From positions 52,774,904 to 52,838,903 of the forward strand of contig CM037783.1 of the NCBI GenBank assembly GCA_021229015.1: DNA of 64,000 nucleotides, read 5' to 3'. The notes under the pieces were generated by a model that was not told where the DNA came from, did not search any database, and was given only the letters and a program-made list of their open reading frames with translations. Source of the DNA: Solen grandis. Lineage: Eukaryota > Mollusca > Bivalvia > Adapedonta > Solenidae. A program made the translations under genes and the position numbers. This document shows, piece after piece, positions 61,000-64,000 of this stretch (position 1 is its first letter; each line of letters opens with the position of its first letter).

Positions 61000-62400
61000 G
61001 TTTCTTATTTACATGGGTCATGAATTGATACAATGTAAGTGGCATGAAAACAACCAAGCTTGATCAGCGTACTGGAAAATAAGTTTTTCCATGCCACCAA
61101 CACACTTGTGATACAATATTTAAGTTACTACGTTCGTGTTACGCCGTCTGCGCTATACTCCTTTCCTCCATGCATCATGATTTTGTGCATAATTGGCCAT
61201 GCTTTCCATGTTCATGGTGATTGTGCCGCACTCATAATCATAATCGCAGGGTATCTCTATATATTTTATGATGAGACCCTGATAATTGCAATACGTCTAT
61301 ATAAGTTTGAAGATAGAGTGTTTTACACGTTTCCTCATATCAGTACGAGCGTACGTAGTGGGATTGGGGCTTGGTGTTCCGAGGATTAAAGATGTTCCTG
61401 CGATCTCATAGCAAGATTGGTGCGCATGTGAAACGTGGCAAGCGTTGCTTAAACGCAGTGAAAGCGCCGTTCTGAGCGCTGTGATCATAATGGTCGCAAT
61501 AATGACACGATGGGTGCTGTGCAAGCGCAATGCAAATGTGGTGTTGCCCATGATATGGGGCATGGTGGAAGCTTGTTATACTTAATGAAGTTGTTGTAAG
61601 GAGCAGAAAACGGAAAGGGTGCATAACCATAATATATATAATCATACCTTTAACTTTAAACAAGTATCCCGTCATAGATTCAATTCCTCCATGTTTTTTC
61701 CAGGATCATTGATATTTGATTCAGCTTTTAAAATCTTCAATAAACTTTTTTTTACAACGTCACAGCTTTGAATACGCTATCGAATAAACATTAATCAGAT
61801 AATAATCCAGTGTCAGTATACTCTCACACACTTAAATACACATGACATAGTAAATTTCTTAAGAAAATTTAAAAAAATGTTTGACGTCCTCGCATTTCCG
61901 TTTTCATGTCCTCAAAATAATGGAAATGTTCATTCTTATTACACAGAGACATGAAATACACGAGGATTTTGATTGCCTGAAATGTCCATGATATGTTCAT
62001 ATCAGTGTTTCACATTATAACTTTAACCAGAGATTAAGACGATACTATTACTATTATAAATAGCACTACGTGTAACTATCGGTAATTCAAGACATGAAAC
62101 GCGATAACTATACTCGAGCCATCCATCCCAACAAATAAACAAAATGTGTCTAGTGCTTTCCTCTGTCTTCCGATTTGCTGTTTGCAAAAGGAAAAGTTTA
62201 TAGGATACAAACACGGAAAACACTTAGCAGTCATCAAAAGACAATCGACGTTGGTAAGTAAATTTTATAAAAACATAATATAGGAAGGAAACTTATCCTT
62301 GTTGGACGTAACAATGTCGACGACATAAGAGGTCTGATATAAATGGTAAACTTTTTTTTTGAAGGTGGTGGGGGGGGGGGGGGGGGGAATAAAATTTCCA
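61000..62400. other. GPCR upstream region, nothing recognised
   Basis: Expected to hold the 5'UTR exon and promoter. A G-run (about 20 g) lies at 62367-62388. No exon could be assigned. Confidence 0.4.
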
Positions 62401-62408
62401 AAGTTTAA

Positions 62409-62642
62409 CCCTTTCCCTCATATATACCCCTTTTGACGCCCTCAATAGGTACCACATAAAGCCTGATCTGCAGAAAACCACAGTTAAACCTTATCAAATT
62501 TAATTACAAAATCCTCATTTCCAGACCACTGAGGAGCAGCGTACAGCATAAAACCTGATCAGCCTGCGAGTTACTCGCAGGCTGATCTGGTTTTATGCTG
62601 TTCGCATAGGTCTTTTCATGGTTTTCTCTATGAGGGAAAGGG
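62409..62642. mobile_element. piggyBac-type MITE, 234 bp, second copy
   Basis: Flanked by ttaa at 62405-62408 and 62643-62646. Same length, ends and central hairpin as 21096-21329, same orientation, only a few base changes. Confidence 0.85.
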
Positions 62643-62646
62643 TTAA

Positions 62647-63130
62647 ATGAATCTTATATATAAGCACAGGGGCTCGAAGTTGCATGGGGCGAATCATTTC
62701 GTACTTAATGGTAACATCAAGTTGCATATCTATCAGAAGTATCCGAGGGATGCCAATTGTACTCTTACATATTTCTGGCATGTGTTGGGTAGGGGTGGTT
62801 ACTCAGGAATAAAAGACCAGGGAAAACATTTTATTGAGAAATATTTACAGAACATCACCTTGTGATAATTTAAACAAATAATAATGTTAAGTGACAAAAG
62901 AGGTAACATATAAATACAGTATAAAGATAGCAAAGAAGACAGGAAAAGGCATATATATCGAAATACATATTTTTTTCTCTTTTAAAAGAGTACATGCGTG
63001 TAAATATTTCGATATGCTGCTCGATAAAAGCATTTGCATTATGTCATGTTATGGATACGGCATGTCAAGTTATCAGATATGATAAGGAGTGACAGGTATT
63101 TAATTGTTATGATTTCGGTATCAGCCAGAA
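62647..63130. other. Intergenic, nothing recognised
   Basis: No exon or repeat assigned. Confidence 0.4.
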
Positions 63131-63135
63131 TGCTC

Positions 63136-63485
63136 GACAATTGAAACATAAACACTATGGCTTTATCCACATTACCAGACTCACGGACTGTAAGAAGCGT
63201 AACTTATGTTTATTCTTTTAGACAATTGAAACATAAACACTATGGCTTTATCCACATTACCAGACTCACGAACTGTAAGAAGCGTAACTTATGTTTGTTC
63301 TTTTAGACAATTGAAACATAAACACTATGGCTTTATCCACATTACCAGACTCACGAACTGTAAGAAGCGTAACTTACGTTTATTCTTTTAGACAATTGAA
63401 ACATAAACACTATGGCTTTATCCACATTACCAGACTCACGAACTGTAAGAAGCGTAACTTATGTTTATTCTTTTAGACAATTGAA
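63136..63485. repeat. 85-bp minisatellite, four copies plus a start of a fifth
   Basis: gacaattgaaa starts at 63136, 63221, 63306, 63391 and 63476, exactly 85 bases apart. Copies are nearly identical, so the array is young. Confidence 0.95.
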
Positions 63486-64000
63486 AATGATTTCCATTTA
63501 TAAGGTACATATTCACTATGTCACAACATTGCGTCTTTATGAAAAAATAGAGTTAAACATAAAAAAAGCTTTTTGATAGTACTTAAACAAATTTTAAAAA
63601 AAAAAAATATATATATTTTGATTAATTTTACTTTTTTCTCTTTTGACTTAAGGTCGATAAATTTACATGTTGAGGGACGAACAGTTGAGTCTTTCTTTGT
63701 TATTACAGTGTAGCAAGGGCAGATAATTACAAAATTACATTCGTCTTCTTTATCATCACTTGTACTTTAACAGCGTATTTTCTTTCTTTGGGATATATGG
63801 TTTGTTATGCATCTCCTTGTTTGGATTCTAAATTAATGAACTGATAGATGTACCTGTAATAATTAAAAAATCTTAACTTGAACTTCTAAATAACTAAGAT
63901 TTGAATTCATTAGCCATATAATATGACGTTTGGTTCGAACTGCTTTATACGTGGCTTATGCGAGCTTATATGCAATGCTTGCAAATTCATATTGTGCTTA
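63486..64000. other. AT-rich end of window, nothing recognised
   Basis: A-run near 63595-63608. No feature supported. Confidence 0.4.

Overview
The window is 64 kb of AT-rich animal genomic DNA, with one 100-base assembly gap at 25793-25892. Short phase-consistent exons, tRNA-derived SINEs, degraded non-LTR retrotransposons, small inverted-repeat elements and many mini- and microsatellites point to a mollusc, most likely a bivalve. This is inferred from repeat style and protein content; no marker gene proves it.

Three protein-coding genes can be supported, all on the minus strand. (1) 1479-10352: six consecutive exons of a transglutaminase. They join in frame without error and carry the catalytic Cys, His and Asp motifs. 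The 5' exon(s) were not found and the 3' beta-barrel exons lie beyond the left edge. (2) 33561-47245: an apparently complete nine-exon gene for a 476-residue type I membrane receptor. The order is signal peptide, first half of a C-type lectin-like domain (CTLD), a WSC domain on two exons, second half of the same CTLD, a second CTLD, one transmembrane helix and a 140-residue tyrosine-containing tail. The WSC pair sits inside the first CTLD, and all ectodomain modules are phase 1-1, so skipping or shuffling keeps the frame. I consider this the most interesting locus here. (3) 59541-60920: a class A (rhodopsin-type) GPCR coded in one exon, with a 5'UTR splice acceptor just upstream. Weaker candidates are a 50-residue secreted-peptide-like ORF on the plus strand (15486-15638) and a 35-residue hydrophobic upstream ORF at the receptor gene (47365-47472).

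The rest is mobile or repetitive DNA. Non-LTR retrotransposon remains: 25893-27825 (minus), 48836-52660 (plus, endonuclease end, RT and C-terminal zinc motif with one frame break) and 32170-32640 (fragment). tRNA-headed SINEs fall into at least four families; the copy at 38475-38736 has a 12-base target-site duplication. Two 234-bp elements with TTAA flanks (21096-21329, 62409-62642) look like piggyBac-type MITEs with a 32-bp hairpin. Two 1.3-kb elements (8620-9972, 17613-18912) share ends but carry different internal tandem repeats. Satellites have units of 39 bp (44590-46225), 61 bp (56800-57705), 85 bp (63136-63485), 35 bp (36216-36467) and 48 bp (1677-1975, expanded from inside a SINE).

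The three genes have no evident shared pathway. Reading frames across the 39-bp satellite, long in several frames at once, are artefacts of a unit divisible by three. Exons were found by reading translations and checking splice phases by hand. No database search was possible, so family names rest on motif recognition.
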